NCBI GenBank assembly: GCA_963799245.1
Contig: CAWCWN010000003.1
Location: 62,001-126,000, forward strand
Direction of reading: 5' to 3'
DNA from: CAWCWN01 sp963799245
Lineage (GTDB): Bacteria > Chloroflexota > Ktedonobacteria > Ktedonobacterales > Ktedonobacteraceae
DNA: 64,000 nt
In this document: positions 8,071-17,455 of the stretch, piece by piece
Numbering within the stretch: position 1 is the first letter of the stretch
Layout of the letters: every line of letters starts with the position of its first letter
The notes under the pieces: generated by a model
Told to the model about the DNA's origin: nothing
What the model saw: the letters and a program-made list of their open reading frames with translations, nothing else
Databases searched by the model: none
Made by a program: the position numbers and the translations under genes

Positions 8071-10406
8071 TAGCGTGTGACATCCATCGTCGCCAGTTGC
8101 TGAATTTGATCGGCGATAGCGGCCACGCCCTTCTCCGCTGGTCCGGTCGTGGGAGCAGTACTCCCATTGGAAATCTTGCTCACCAGCGCATCCAATTCGG
8201 CGCGTAGTCGCTTCCCTTCAGGTAGCACCAGGTGGGAATCATTCATAGCGACCAGTTGCCTGGCCTCCACCTGCGCCTGCTCCAACCAGGCATAGATAGC
8301 ATTGAGTTCTGTGCTGATCTGATCGGCCAGCGTCACCTGCTCCCCCAGGACTCCCTGCGACAAGACTATGACGCTCAGGTGATTATGAATATGCGTCAGA
8401 TAGCTAACATTCTGGGTTGACGAGCAATTTAACAGGGGAATAGCGGCGACTCTCTTCAGAGTGCCATCATCGGGTGTATTTTCCCTGCCAAGAGCAGCGG
8501 GGTATAGATCCTGCGTAACACAGTTCGGTCCATCAAGTATATAGAGAATATCGACCAGCTTGTGGCGTATATCATGCGGGTCGTTACGATTGACTATCTC
8601 TCCGGCCCACTTCTGAATCTCTCTTACATTGTTCTGAAACCAGTAGTTCAGGCCGCCGGACAGATGGACGCGGGCCAGTTCAGGATCACCGGAGAGCAGG
8701 TGCCTGACGTGGCAGAGGTCGTTAAGTTGATTGATCGCAGCCACGCAGTCTTTCACAGATGGATTTTGCGGAATCTCGGCAGAATAACGCCACGTGCCTT
8801 TATCCAGGGAAGGGGCCAGCGGGACCGGGCTCGCAGGCTCTTCAGTCACCAGAAAACGGCTGAAGTTGATGAGCAGGTTGTCATGCTGTGGATCGACGTA
8901 GTGAGCAGGCAACGTAGCCACACCGTTGGTGACAACCAGCGTTCCCAGGGCGAGGGGGTTGGCCTCGCTCTGATTCTGGTCCGGTAAAAGCCAGGCGTAA
9001 TAACTGTGCCCCGCTTGAGGCGCCATGACATTGGAGAGATTTATCTCAAACGTATCGTTGATGCCCATATTATTTGCGCCGCTCGCCGCCCCGCTACTTG
9101 TGAAGAAGGCATGCCCCACAACAGTTGTGGATGAGGCCACAACTGTTGTGGATGAGGAGTCCGCGCGAGACACAAACAAAACAGCCAGCCCTGAGCTGAC
9201 CACGACAACTAGCAGAAGGGCGATCAAGACGATGCGCATTTTAGGCCACCTGCGCCGGCGCGCGGGAGGAGAGGGAGGCAATGCACTCAACGGAGCAACA
9301 GGTCCTTTTTCTGACGCCTTTCCCACCGCGGCGGATACCCAGCTCGATGGCGTATAGATGAATGAAGGGGGCATCGCCGGCGTCAGCAACGCTGTTGCTT
9401 CGTTGTCTGTCTCGGGCTTCTTCAGCCCGCTGATATCTTGCATGTCATCTGAGGCGCCAGGTAGACTGCGGATATCAGGCGAGGATATTAGCTGCCTCTT
9501 CCGATCGGGGAGCGGCTCATCGAGGGCCTCGGCTAGAGCGGTCGTTAGCGCTATAGCACTTGGGAAACGATCCTCGGGCTCTTTCGTGAGGCCACGTAAG
9601 ATAACCTCTGCCAGCCTGGGAGAGATGGCCGGGTTGATGCCCTCAGCTAAGGGAGGGGACGCACTCGCGTGCTGCTGCAGAATAGCTAGCGGCGAATCTC
9701 CCTGGAAAGGAGGCATACCGGTACACATTTCATAGAGGATCACTCCCAGAGAATAGATGTCGCTCGCAGAACTGCCTGGATTGCCTCGAGCTTGTTCGGG
9801 AGAAATGTATAGGGGAGTGCCCAGCGTTGAAAAGGTGAGTGTGCCAGCCGCTGTGCCTATCATTTTAACGATGCCAAAGTCGGTGAGCATCGGCTCTCCC
9901 ATGGGATTGCGTGTCGTATGACGCTGATCCAACAGAATATTCGCCGGCTTGATGTCGCGATGCAACAGCCCTTGCTGGTGCGCGTAATCAATTGCGTCGC
10001 TGATAGAGAGGAAGAGCGAGACCATCTCGCTCGCGGCAGGAAATTTGTGAGCGGAAGACATATCCTGCAGGAAACCGGCCAGCGTCGGTCCCTCAATATA
10101 GTCCATTACCATAAATGCTGGATATGCCATTGCCGTGTATACCGGAACGTCCTCGGACACCTGAGCGGGCGTTTCAAAATCATATATCTGTATAATATTG
10201 GGGTGGCGCAGAGAAGCAACTGCTCGGGCCTCACGCACAAAACGAGTCACGAAAGTAAGGTCGCTTTGCAAGGCCGCATGTAAAAATTTTATAGCAACGT
10301 AGCGCTGCAAACGAGGATCAAAAGCTTTCCATACCTCGGCCATGCCCCCTCGCCCCAGTCGCTCTTGCAGTCCATATTTCCCAAATAAACCCGGACGGAT
10401 ATCCAT
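8067..10406 (-). CDS. Membrane-anchored Ser/Thr protein kinase (PknB-like)
   Basis: 779 residues. Kinase domain about 10-280: GRGGMAEVWKAF glycine loop, VAIKF lysine (K40), HRDIKPANILL (149-159), DFG and GTPLYISPEQARG. A proline-rich, basic juxtamembrane segment leads to one transmembrane helix near residues 400-425 (VLIALLLVVVVSSGLAVLFV). The outer about 350 residues are not a recognised sensor domain; they begin with a short duplicated STTVVAS/STTVVG linker encoded by a near-exact DNA repeat at 9118-9160. Start chosen at the internal ATG (10406) after GAGGTGGGCCTGTT; a start 12 codons upstream is possible. Confidence 0.88.
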   Translation of the reverse strand: MDIRPGLFGKYGLQERLGRGGMAEVWKAFDPRLQRYVAIKFLHAALQSDLTFVTRFVREARAVASLRHPNIIQIYDFETPAQVSEDVPVYTAMAYPAFMVMDYIEGPTLAGFLQDMSSAHKFPAASEMVSLFLSISDAIDYAHQQGLLHRDIKPANILLDQRHTTRNPMGEPMLTDFGIVKMIGTAAGTLTFSTLGTPLYISPEQARGNPGSSASDIYSLGVILYEMCTGMPPFQGDSPLAILQQHASASPPLAEGINPAISPRLAEVILRGLTKEPEDRFPSAIALTTALAEALDEPLPDRKRQLISSPDIRSLPGASDDMQDISGLKKPETDNEATALLTPAMPPSFIYTPSSWVSAAVGKASEKGPVAPLSALPPSPPARRRRWPKMRIVLIALLLVVVVSSGLAVLFVSRADSSSTTVVASSTTVVGHAFFTSSGAASGANNMGINDTFEINLSNVMAPQAGHSYYAWLLPDQNQSEANPLALGTLVVTNGVATLPAHYVDPQHDNLLINFSRFLVTEEPASPVPLAPSLDKGTWRYSAEIPQNPSVKDCVAAINQLNDLCHVRHLLSGDPELARVHLSGGLNYWFQNNVREIQKWAGEIVNRNDPHDIRHKLVDILYILDGPNCVTQDLYPAALGRENTPDDGTLKRVAAIPLLNCSSTQNVSYLTHIHNHLSVIVLSQGVLGEQVTLADQISTELNAIYAWLEQAQVEARQLVAMNDSHLVLPEGKRLRAELDALVSKISNGSTAPTTGPAEKGVAAIADQIQQLATMDVTRY

Positions 10407-10862
10407 AACAGGCCCACCTCTGTATTGGCTTGTTCTGTTCATTTGTTCTCTCTTTCTTATCTGGTTCTACCAGTATTTTGTGGCCTATTAAGTCCGCCGA
10501 TGAAATGTACAACGTTCAACACTGGACCAGCTTCACAAGGCAGTTGAGACAGAGGTTTCGTTTTTCCTTGCCTGCATCAAACGGCTTCTGGAGTGACCAT
10601 TGCTCACATCTTTTATGAAAGGACAATCGTCTCGCCTGGGATAGATTCACTCCTTTCCTAGCTACCTCTCCTTGCCCTTCTGGGTTGGGAGTTGGTCGGT
10701 CGTCCAAATCGACACCACCTCATTCTCTACTGACAACGAGAGCTCCTTTTTGGAGTGGTTACTCAGCTTTATACTTGATGTTATGATAAGTATGAGGTAT
10801 ATTTCGAAGAGAAGCATCGGTGAGCTCACCCATCTTTGCCGTCTTTACTTGCAACCCGAAGG

Positions 10863-10982
10863 AGGGAGAGGAGATGTCAGGGAACCCAATCCCTTAGAAA
10901 GGGATAGGCTTGTACCTGTTGAGCGTCTTAGCTCAGGCTGGCTAGCTCACTAGCCTCCCCAGCTCACCCGTTATCGGGTAAA
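10863..10982 (+). other. Possible short leader peptide followed by small hairpins
   Basis: AGGAGGGAGAGGAG precedes a 7-codon reading frame MSGNPIP at 10874-10897. Three small perfect hairpins follow within 90 bases, including ATCCCTT-AG-AAGGGAT-like, GGCTAG-CTCA-CTAGCC and ACCCG-TTAT-CGGGT. The layout resembles an attenuator, but no gene follows for over 1 kb. The rest of 10407-11138 shows no gene. Confidence 0.2.
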
Positions 10983-11137
10983 CGTTATGCGTAAGTGTTG
11001 AAGTTCAGACGTTGGGGTGCGTGGTAGCCAGCTCCAACCTCTCTAACTCTTGGATTAAACAGCGTATCGGGTTTAGAGCAGTGTCCAGGAGAAAGTACCG
11101 GCGCATAACTGAGCGAGGCCCACTTTACTTTGTGCGG

Positions 11138-11183
11138 TCTGCTCTCTCTGGTTGAGAGTGTGGGCTCAACCAGAGAGAGCAGA
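11138..11183. repeat. Long palindrome, 18-19-bp arms
   Basis: Arms 11139-11156 and 11165-11182 pair perfectly (CTGCTCTCTCTGGTTGAG and its complement) around an 8-base loop, with one more pair outside. It lies in a gene-free stretch. Just upstream, GCATAACTGAGCGA matches sequence next to the palindrome at 56275-56288, hinting at a common source. Confidence 0.8.
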
Positions 11184-11188
11184 TGTAA

Positions 11189-12047
11189 TTTGTCAAATAA
11201 AAAAAGACGTTTGCCAGATAACCTGCCACGCTGCCAAGTGCTTTCAGCAGATTGCCTCTGCCTCATAAAGTGGCGTGATATTATTTTCTTCTTCCGTTCT
11301 GTTTTTTCTCGTCTTTTTTGGCTCTGTTTTTTGGTGTGATGCCAAGATATACGGCAGGAGGGCCTTTTTATCCCACATTCCGCACCCCATTTGGGGAATG
11401 CAGATGCCAAGCCAATGTATAGTGCAGAGTATTCTTAATCTCTGCCTTGGAGAAGCGCTTGACAAGCCATTCCGAATTCTAACTGCGGAATGTAGGTTTT
11501 ATTTGGTAGAGAATGAAGTTACCAGACAAATGACAAAAATATGTACCCCAGTGTTGATCAAGTTTGTGCAAAAAAATGGCGAGAATGATCGTTAATAAGG
11601 TAGAGGCGCTATCAGTGCATCAAGAAGAGTTGTTCGAGTGAGACGAAATCAAGGAGGTCAGCATGGCTCAGGTGCTCCTGTCATTTGACAAGTTAAATAA
11701 CTTGTCTGCCAAATAAGATGCCACGCTGCCAAGCACTCTCAGCGGATGGTCTCTGCCACCATAATCTGGTGTGGCATCATAACGAAGACAATTTTGGCTT
11801 GATGTGTCTTTTACCTCATATATTCATGAAGTTTGCGCCATTTTATGTGACACAAGATGATGACCCTCCAGGAGCGGCTCCTGATGGATATGTGCCATTT
11901 TATGTGACAAATTTGGCGGTCCATCCTTTGTGAGGGGGCAGAAAAAGATGAGCTACAATGACTCAGCACATTATGTGGCAGAAACTAATACGAAAAATCG
12001 TCTCAAGACTGATGTCAAGCCAAGTGTCGGCATTTTATCTGGCAGAA
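11189..12047. repeat. Array of transposon-end-like motifs in both orientations
   Basis: At least eight copies of a motif close to TSTGCCANATAAAATGCC. Plus orientation: 11189-11208, 11209-11231, 11702-11726. Minus orientation: 11491-11510, 11835-11852, 11892-11911, 11964-11984, 12026-12047. Two plus copies extend into a direct duplication of about 75 bases (11211-11281 and 11704-11780). Repeated binding sites facing inward from both sides are typical of IS21-like or Tn7-like element ends. No transposase is present, so this may be a collapsed or non-autonomous element. No convincing gene lies inside. Confidence 0.55.
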
Positions 12048-12205
12048 ACGCGCCAGGTTATTGGATGAATGACAGCAGACCGCACTTCTGCTCTCTCCCC
12101 CGCGAGGAGACTATTCTGGCAGAGGCGAGCGGAGCGGAGTACCACGTCCGCCTTTTTTTTCCTCTCACCGCCTGAACGCGGTGGGTCTCCAAGAAAGGAT
12201 TTTTA

Positions 12206-13771
12206 ATGACCAACCGAGAACGGCCAACTGGGAATCTGGCGTCACTCCTGTGCGCCTTGTCGTTTGCCAGCAGCCTGGGGCTCAGTGAGCGGATGGAGCA
12301 TGGGCTCAATAGCGCCTACATCGGGCTGCGGCTAGCCGATGGGCTCCATCTCCCCAACGAGGAGCGGGAAGCGATCTTCTATGGCGCCCTCCTCAAGAAC
12401 GTCGGCTGTACCGCCTGTTCGGCCGGCCTGGCCGCCTTCTTCCCTGATGATGAACTGGAGCCCCGCTCGGATTTCATGCTAGTCGATCCCACCCGGCTCA
12501 ATGATCTCATCGCCTGGTTGTCCAGACATGTGCCGCTCGACTCGCGCCTTCCCAGCCGCATCCCCAAACTCCTGTCCTTCCTGGTGCAGTGTGAGCCAGT
12601 CGTGAAGGAAACGATGCGAGGCCACTGTGAAATTGCGGAGTTGTTCGCGCGAAGGCTTGGCTTCCCGGAGTATGTCCAGCGTACCCTCCGCTTCCAGTGG
12701 GAGTACTGGAACGGCAAGGGGTTGGCCTACGGTCTCAAAGGTAGCGAGGTACCCTTGGCGGCACGCATCCTGCATACAGCAGATACGCTCGAGCTCGCCT
12801 ACGGCTTCAGCGGGCCAGCGGTGGCCAGATCACTGGCCCGGGAGCAACGCGGAGCACGGTTCGATCCGGAGGTAGTAGATGTCTTCCTGGCCTTGGAGGA
12901 GCAGGCCGACTTCTGGCAAACACTCGAGCACGAGTCGGCGGAATCAGTCATCCTGGCGATGCAACCGCCCACGTCGGCGGACCGAATGATGGCGGATCAG
13001 TTGGAGGTGGTGTGCGAAGCTCTAGCGGACTTCGTCGACATTAAGAGCCATGGGTCATGGCACCATTCGCGCATCGTGGCCGACGTAGCGGTAGCCATGG
13101 GCAGCTCTCTTGGTGTGGGAGGGGACGAGCAGACCAGGCTGCGATGCGCAGCGCTTGTCCATGACCTTGGGAATGTGGCCATCCCTCTGCATATCCTGGA
13201 AAAGGGGGACCGCCGATCAGCCAGTGAATGGGAATATTATCGCCTCCATTCCTATTATACGCAGCGAGTGCTCGAGCGGGTAGAACCCTTCCAAGAGCTA
13301 GCGGCCGCTGCAGCTGCCACGCACGAATGGACCAACGGCCAAGGCTATCACCAGCACCTCATCGGCGAGCAAATCCCACTCCATGGCCGGATCCTGGCCG
13401 TCGCGGACACCTATGCGCAGCTGACGCAACAGGGCGACCAGCGAGATCCTGCAGACGCATTACGCAAAATGCGACCGCTGGTCGGCACGCAATTCGATGG
13501 CTCATGCTACCAGGCCCTTACCGCCTCACTGAGCAGTACACAATGCGTCCAGAGAACCATGCCCAGGCGTCGGCAGGTGGGCAACCTGACGGAGCGGGAG
13601 GCGGAGGTGCTGCGCCTGTTGGCCCAGGGCCAGAGTAACCCCCAGATTGCGAAGGACCTGGTTATCAGTAGGAAAACAGTCGAGCACCACCTGGAGCACA
13701 TCTACAACAAGATCGGCGTCACCTGCCGGACCTCCGCGGTGGTTTACGCTGTCCAGCAAAGGATTGCCTAA
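12206..13771 (+). CDS. Dual HD-domain protein with C-terminal LuxR-type DNA-binding domain
   Basis: 521 residues. A first HD-like module (about 25-250) has a degraded motif, LLKNVG in place of LLHDIG. A second, HD-GYP-like module (about 260-420) has AALVHDLG, THEWTNGQGYHQHL and GRILAVADTYAQL, close to but not matching the canonical HHE...GYP signature. The C-terminal about 65 residues are a LuxR/GerE helix-turn-helix (LTEREAEVLRLLAQGQSNPQIA, VEHHLEHIYNKIG). Probably a signalling protein coupling nucleotide turnover or sensing to transcription. Start has AAGAAAGGATTTTTA upstream. Just before it lie a T8 run after a weak GC stem (about 12130-12159) and a CACCGC/GCGGTG hairpin, possibly controlling expression. 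Confidence 0.8.
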   Translation: MTNRERPTGNLASLLCALSFASSLGLSERMEHGLNSAYIGLRLADGLHLPNEEREAIFYGALLKNVGCTACSAGLAAFFPDDELEPRSDFMLVDPTRLNDLIAWLSRHVPLDSRLPSRIPKLLSFLVQCEPVVKETMRGHCEIAELFARRLGFPEYVQRTLRFQWEYWNGKGLAYGLKGSEVPLAARILHTADTLELAYGFSGPAVARSLAREQRGARFDPEVVDVFLALEEQADFWQTLEHESAESVILAMQPPTSADRMMADQLEVVCEALADFVDIKSHGSWHHSRIVADVAVAMGSSLGVGGDEQTRLRCAALVHDLGNVAIPLHILEKGDRRSASEWEYYRLHSYYTQRVLERVEPFQELAAAAAATHEWTNGQGYHQHLIGEQIPLHGRILAVADTYAQLTQQGDQRDPADALRKMRPLVGTQFDGSCYQALTASLSSTQCVQRTMPRRRQVGNLTEREAEVLRLLAQGQSNPQIAKDLVISRKTVEHHLEHIYNKIGVTCRTSAVVYAVQQRIA

Positions 13772-13774
13772 GCT

Positions 13775-13934
13775 GGCTCTGTTGCAAAAAGTTTTGAGGC
13801 CGAAAAATGAAACATGTAATAGCTGCATAAATGATAATAATAAACAGAACGAGTGTTCGTTTTACCCCTTTTCTGATCTCAGAATATTTAAATAGAGTTC
13901 GATTTGCTGAGCTTTAAATTTTTTCAACACAACC
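13775..13934. repeat. IS6-like miniature element, copy 1
   Basis: 160 bp starting GGCTCTGTTGCAAAAAG and ending in the complement of GGTTGTGTTGAAAAAA. An inverted copy, about 90% alike by eye, is at 24127-24280. The ends resemble those of the IS6 element at 18165-19012 (GGCTGTGTTGCAAAAA). There is no coding capacity. It begins three bases after the stop of the HD/LuxR gene. No target duplication was seen. Confidence 0.82.
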
Positions 13935-13977
13935 CTGAAATGTGCGGTGATGGGTACTGCCTCTTTCGACAGTGGAT

Positions 13978-14167
13978 TGTACGGCTTTGCGTCATCGTCA
14001 CCGACTCAATAGCAAGCTGATCGTGGCCAGCAAGTAGTAGAGTTTCTTTTCTCTCCTCAAGATGAGCTTTACAGATGGGACACCCAGACGATAGATGTGG
14101 GCAGAAAACTGTTCCTGATTTCGAGGAGGTTCTCATGCATGGAAACCCAATGGATCTGCAATCGCAC
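13978..14167. repeat. 190-bp dispersed repeat, copy 1
   Basis: About 90% identical by eye to 52045-52235. On the minus strand both copies keep an open frame including FCPHLSSGCPICKAHLE and KETLLLAGHDQLAI, a cysteine pattern C-x7-C-x2-C. Both copies end at the same CGCAC and lie close to an end of the CTGTGCTGGCTAC element family. It may be a small gene carried with that element, or non-coding. Confidence 0.6.
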
Positions 14168-14176
14168 CAGCTTGCG

Positions 14177-15722
14177 CCTGTGCTGGCTACTTTCGTCATC
14201 CGCTCACCAAATTGGACCTTTTTGGATATCTTTCTATGTCTTCCCTACTTGCGGATGAGCCAGAGGAAGAGTAGAATCGCAAGCAGTCACCTGCTCATCT
14301 TTATAAAGGGGAAGCTTATTCTGTGAATCATGTTCTCAACTCGATGATGCGATTGATGCGAATCTGTCTTCAGTTGCTTCAACAAAGCTTTCGAGACTGG
14401 ACAAATCCGTCCACCACTTCTCTCTTGATGGGGATGTTGACAGACCTTCCCAGAAGCAAGTCCGCACTCATGGCAGAAAACACGCTCCTCCGACAACAAC
14501 TCATCATCCTCCGCCGACAAGTCAAACGACCAGCCTTCAGGAAGTCCGACCGGATGCTCCTGGTCCTTCTGGCAAGAGCAGTACGGACCTGGAAGCAGGC
14601 ACTCTTCATCATTCAGCCAGAGACGCTTCTGCGGTGGCATCGTCAGGGATTTAAGCTGTATTGGAAGTACAAGTCCAGAGCAGCTGCTGCCAAACCAAAG
14701 ATATCCGCAGAGATCGTCGCGTTGATCAAGGAAATGGCTCGAGACAACCGCCTGTGGGGAGCGGAACGCATCCGGGGCGAATTGCTCAAGCTGGGTCTGC
14801 GCGTCTGCACACGCACGATCCAGAAATACATGCGACAGGTTCGCATTGCAAGGCCACGGGGACAGAACTGGAAAACCTTTTTACACTCTCATGCTGAGCA
14901 GATCTGGGCCTGCGACTTTCTCCTGGTCACCGACGTACTTTTCCGGTCGCTCTATGCCTTCTTCATCATCGAACTGCACTCGCGGAAGGTGATCCACGTC
15001 GGCGTCACACGATGTCCTACCGACGCTTGGACCGCACAACAGCTGCGGGAAGCCACAGCCTTTGGCGAGGGGCCGAAGTACCTTATTCGTGATCATGATG
15101 GCAAGTTTGGGGTAGGCTTCACATGGCTCGCAAACACAAGTCACATCGAAATTCTCACAATACCGTATCACGCTCCGCGCGCGAATGCCATCTGTGAACG
15201 GTTTCTGGGAAGCGTGCGGCGTGAATGCCTCGATCATCTGCTCATCCTGCATGAGAAACAGCTCCACCGCGTGCTCAACGCGTACGTGCACTTCTTCAAC
15301 CGAGCCAGGCCGCATCAAGGGATCAGGCAGCAGATGCCAGAGCAGAAAGCTGGGTCAGCGCCACCCAATCGTGAAAATGGCAAGGTCATCTCCTTCCCGG
15401 TCCTGGGCGGCTTGCATCATGACTACCGCAGAAGTGCCTGAGTTTTTTCAAAGATGAAGGTGACTGCCTGAGGCATGCGCGAAATACCTCAGAATTCACA
15501 CATCCCGTTATGTTGAGAGCCAGCAAGCAGTTTCTCTTCGTTTTCCTTGATGGAGGGAACGAACCAGAGAGACATTTGAGTCTTGGTCAGTAAGTTCCTG
15601 TCTGAGATGGCAAGAACATTCCCCAAGCCTCACTCCATGGGCATATCAGTCATCAAAAAACCAGGGAATTGAGAGGGAAACTCTCAATTTTCTCGGCGGA
15701 TATCTTATGTAGCCAGCACAGG
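14177..15722 (+). mobile_element. Insertion sequence with rve-type transposase
   Basis: About 1546 bp bounded by inverted ends that both start CCTGTGCTGGCTAC and share ATCCGC further in (left 14177-14210, right about 15680-15722). The right end also contains an internal inverted repeat of AATTGAGAG. The right-end region is repeated as a solo remnant at 25875-26010, which confirms the boundary. No clear target duplication was seen. The transposase at 14323-15441 is intact, so this is the best candidate parent for the short elements at 1049, 17150, 23258 and 56248. Confidence 0.72.
14323..15441 (+). CDS. Integrase-core (rve/DDE) transposase
   Basis: 372 residues. The N-terminal region has helix-turn-helix features (ENTLLRQQLIILRRQV, GAERIRGELLKLG). 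The catalytic core carries the DDE triad in IWACDFLLVTD, YLIRDHDGKFG and ICERFLGSVRRECLDH. Typical of IS3-relative single-ORF transposases common in Chloroflexota. A damaged relative lies at 20797-21222. The frame is uninterrupted and likely functional. Confidence 0.88.
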   Translation: MNHVLNSMMRLMRICLQLLQQSFRDWTNPSTTSLLMGMLTDLPRSKSALMAENTLLRQQLIILRRQVKRPAFRKSDRMLLVLLARAVRTWKQALFIIQPETLLRWHRQGFKLYWKYKSRAAAAKPKISAEIVALIKEMARDNRLWGAERIRGELLKLGLRVCTRTIQKYMRQVRIARPRGQNWKTFLHSHAEQIWACDFLLVTDVLFRSLYAFFIIELHSRKVIHVGVTRCPTDAWTAQQLREATAFGEGPKYLIRDHDGKFGVGFTWLANTSHIEILTIPYHAPRANAICERFLGSVRRECLDHLLILHEKQLHRVLNAYVHFFNRARPHQGIRQQMPEQKAGSAPPNRENGKVISFPVLGGLHHDYRRSA

Positions 15723-15839
15723 TAGAACGTCATTCCACGTTTTTCCCTGCATGATAGATTTAATTGGTGAAGGGTTAATCTCGTACAATCTCGCTAGTTC
15801 GTTATAGGTTAACCCACGAGAAAGAAAGTATGTAACTAT
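15705..15839 (-). pseudogene. Fragment of a helix-turn-helix protein ending inside the IS
   Basis: 44 readable residues: GLTYNELARLYEINPSPIK then SIMQGKTWNDVLP, ending PVLAT. The I-x-x-I-x-x-G-K-T-W pattern is that of small DNA-binding repeats in HNH/phage proteins. The last residues and the stop codon are supplied by the IS terminal sequence (CCTGTGCTGGCTACATAA). An in-frame stop lies upstream, so only a scrap of the original gene remains. Confidence 0.5.
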
Positions 15840-16038
15840 TCAGGAGTTCTCGTCGCCTGCACCCAAACAAAAACCTCTTGCGAACTGCCAGAGGCAGTGA
15901 AAAGTCAGTCATAGCAAAAAATTCAAGCAACTTCTCGCGAGTTGTGATACTATCTTCCTTGAAAAAACCAGATCATACAACAAGACAGAACTCACATATG
16001 CAACGTCAAGAAATTACCTGAAGAGAGAGTCCCAGATC

Positions 16039-16692
16039 ATGGTTCCACCCGATTTAGCTAACTTCTTCATTGCTAGCGCCAGTGCAGGTGGCGCTCTATT
16101 AGGTCTGCTCTTCGTAGCCGTCTCCATCGCCCCAGAGCAGATTGTGGCGAGTCGTGCCCCAATGGAGCGGCAAGCCGTAGCTGCCAGCACCTTTACAGCA
16201 CTGGTCAACGCATTCTTTGTCTCGTTAAGCGCACTGATCCCCGGAGCCACGGGTACGATCGCCCTTGTAATGAGCTCCATAGGGGCATTGAATAGCTTGG
16301 CTCTAGGGCTTCGTCTTCTCAGACATCCAAAGAGATGGCTGAATTTTCTACGCAGGGTAGTACTGATCATAGTGAGCCTTATAATCTATGGATATGAATT
16401 CTATTTTGCCTTCCGCCTCATCGTAACACCTTCTGTAGTAGCAAACGCCCACGCGCTGGCAGTGTTACTACTAACCGTCTATAGTGTTGGTCTGACACGT
16501 GCCTGGGAATTGCTCGGCGTCAATCGTTTCGGATTATTGTCCTCCTGGCTCAATCCACTATCTAATGTGAATGAGTCGGTGCCTACTCCCACCGACCGCC
16601 TATCCGACTCGACATCAGAGCAATCAAAAGGAGAAATTTTCCCCGAGCGGGTAAAGCCATACTCCCATCCCAAAGAGCACAATCAGCCATAG
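16039..16692 (+). CDS. Membrane protein of unknown function
   Basis: 217 residues with about four hydrophobic segments (near residues 8-30, 52-85, 104-126 and 134-155) and a polar C-terminal tail of about 45 residues rich in Ser, Thr and Pro. No family is recognised. It sits between two mobile elements and has no partner genes. No strong ribosome site was noted (CTGAAGAGAGAGTC lies well upstream). Confidence 0.6.
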   Translation: MVPPDLANFFIASASAGGALLGLLFVAVSIAPEQIVASRAPMERQAVAASTFTALVNAFFVSLSALIPGATGTIALVMSSIGALNSLALGLRLLRHPKRWLNFLRRVVLIIVSLIIYGYEFYFAFRLIVTPSVVANAHALAVLLLTVYSVGLTRAWELLGVNRFGLLSSWLNPLSNVNESVPTPTDRLSDSTSEQSKGEIFPERVKPYSHPKEHNQP

Positions 16693-16776
16693 GTCAAATG
16701 GGAAGGATATTTTTTGTTACGCTACAGGAGTCCTAGAGGAGTTGTCAAACCAGGGGAAAGCGGATAGAGTAGATCT

Positions 16777-17149
16777 ATGACACCCCAAGAAGAACTGCTT
16801 GAACTGCGACAACAAAAGAGCCGACTGCAAGAGCAATTGGCCAAACGAGATGCACAGATTATCCAGATGCAGCAGCAGATCGTGCTGCTCAGTGAGCGAG
16901 TGCATACCTTGCAAGATCGGCTCCACAAGGACAGCCACAACAGTCACCTGCCTCCCTCCTCCGATCGCTTTCATCGGCAACCCAAGAGCCTGCGCAAGAA
17001 AAGTGGCAAGAAGGCTGGGGGACAGGTTGGTCATCCAGGAAGCACCTTGCAGTTGTCGCCGACCCCTGATACTGTGATGGTGCACTCGGTCGAGCAGTGC
17101 CACCACTGTCTGCAGGATTTGCGTGCAGTGGAGAGCCTGCAAGTGGAAC
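16777..17149 (+). pseudogene. IS66-type transposase (TnpC), N-terminal fragment
   Basis: Begins with a coiled-coil stretch of Gln/Leu/Arg heptads, then HKDSHNSHLPPSSDRF, a basic KKSGKKAGGQVGHPG segment and the start of a zinc-binding region (CHHC). This is the standard IS66 TnpC N-terminus. It is cut after about 124 residues, exactly where the short inverted-repeat element begins at 17150. The catalytic domain is absent. Confidence 0.82.
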
Positions 17150-17315
17150 GGCTGTGCTGGCTACTTTGGATATCCGCTCCAAAATATGAGGGGCATTGAC
17201 ATCTCGATGCGTACCTATTCTTATCATCTCCACATCAATCAGGTGGCGAGAAAGTTTCTCATACGCTGTTTCTTTCCTGGTTTGAGAACGGATATCCGAA
17301 GTAGCCAGCACAGCC
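17150..17315. mobile_element. Short inverted-repeat element C (166 bp)
   Basis: Ends GGCTGTGCTGGCTACTT...ATATCCG (17150-17176) and its complement (17289-17315) match over 27 bases with one mismatch. The matching extends weakly inward. The interior has no gene. It cuts the IS66 transposase on its left. The ends belong to the same family as the rve-type IS at 14177-15722. Confidence 0.8.
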
Positions 17316-17455
17316 TTGTGCTTACGTCCTTTTACATCATTATATCCCCATAAATAATTAATGATTTCTACTGGTTAGAGGTACCACTTTTCTAGCCAAA
17401 ACCGTCTCCGTAGAATCGCCATTGCAGAGCGTTCTTATTAATTTTTGTTTGTCTT

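Noticed and set aside
9118..9160. Tandem repeat in the kinase gene as a possible attachment site
   Set aside because: It is an in-frame duplication coding STTVVAS/STTVVG and has no other copy.
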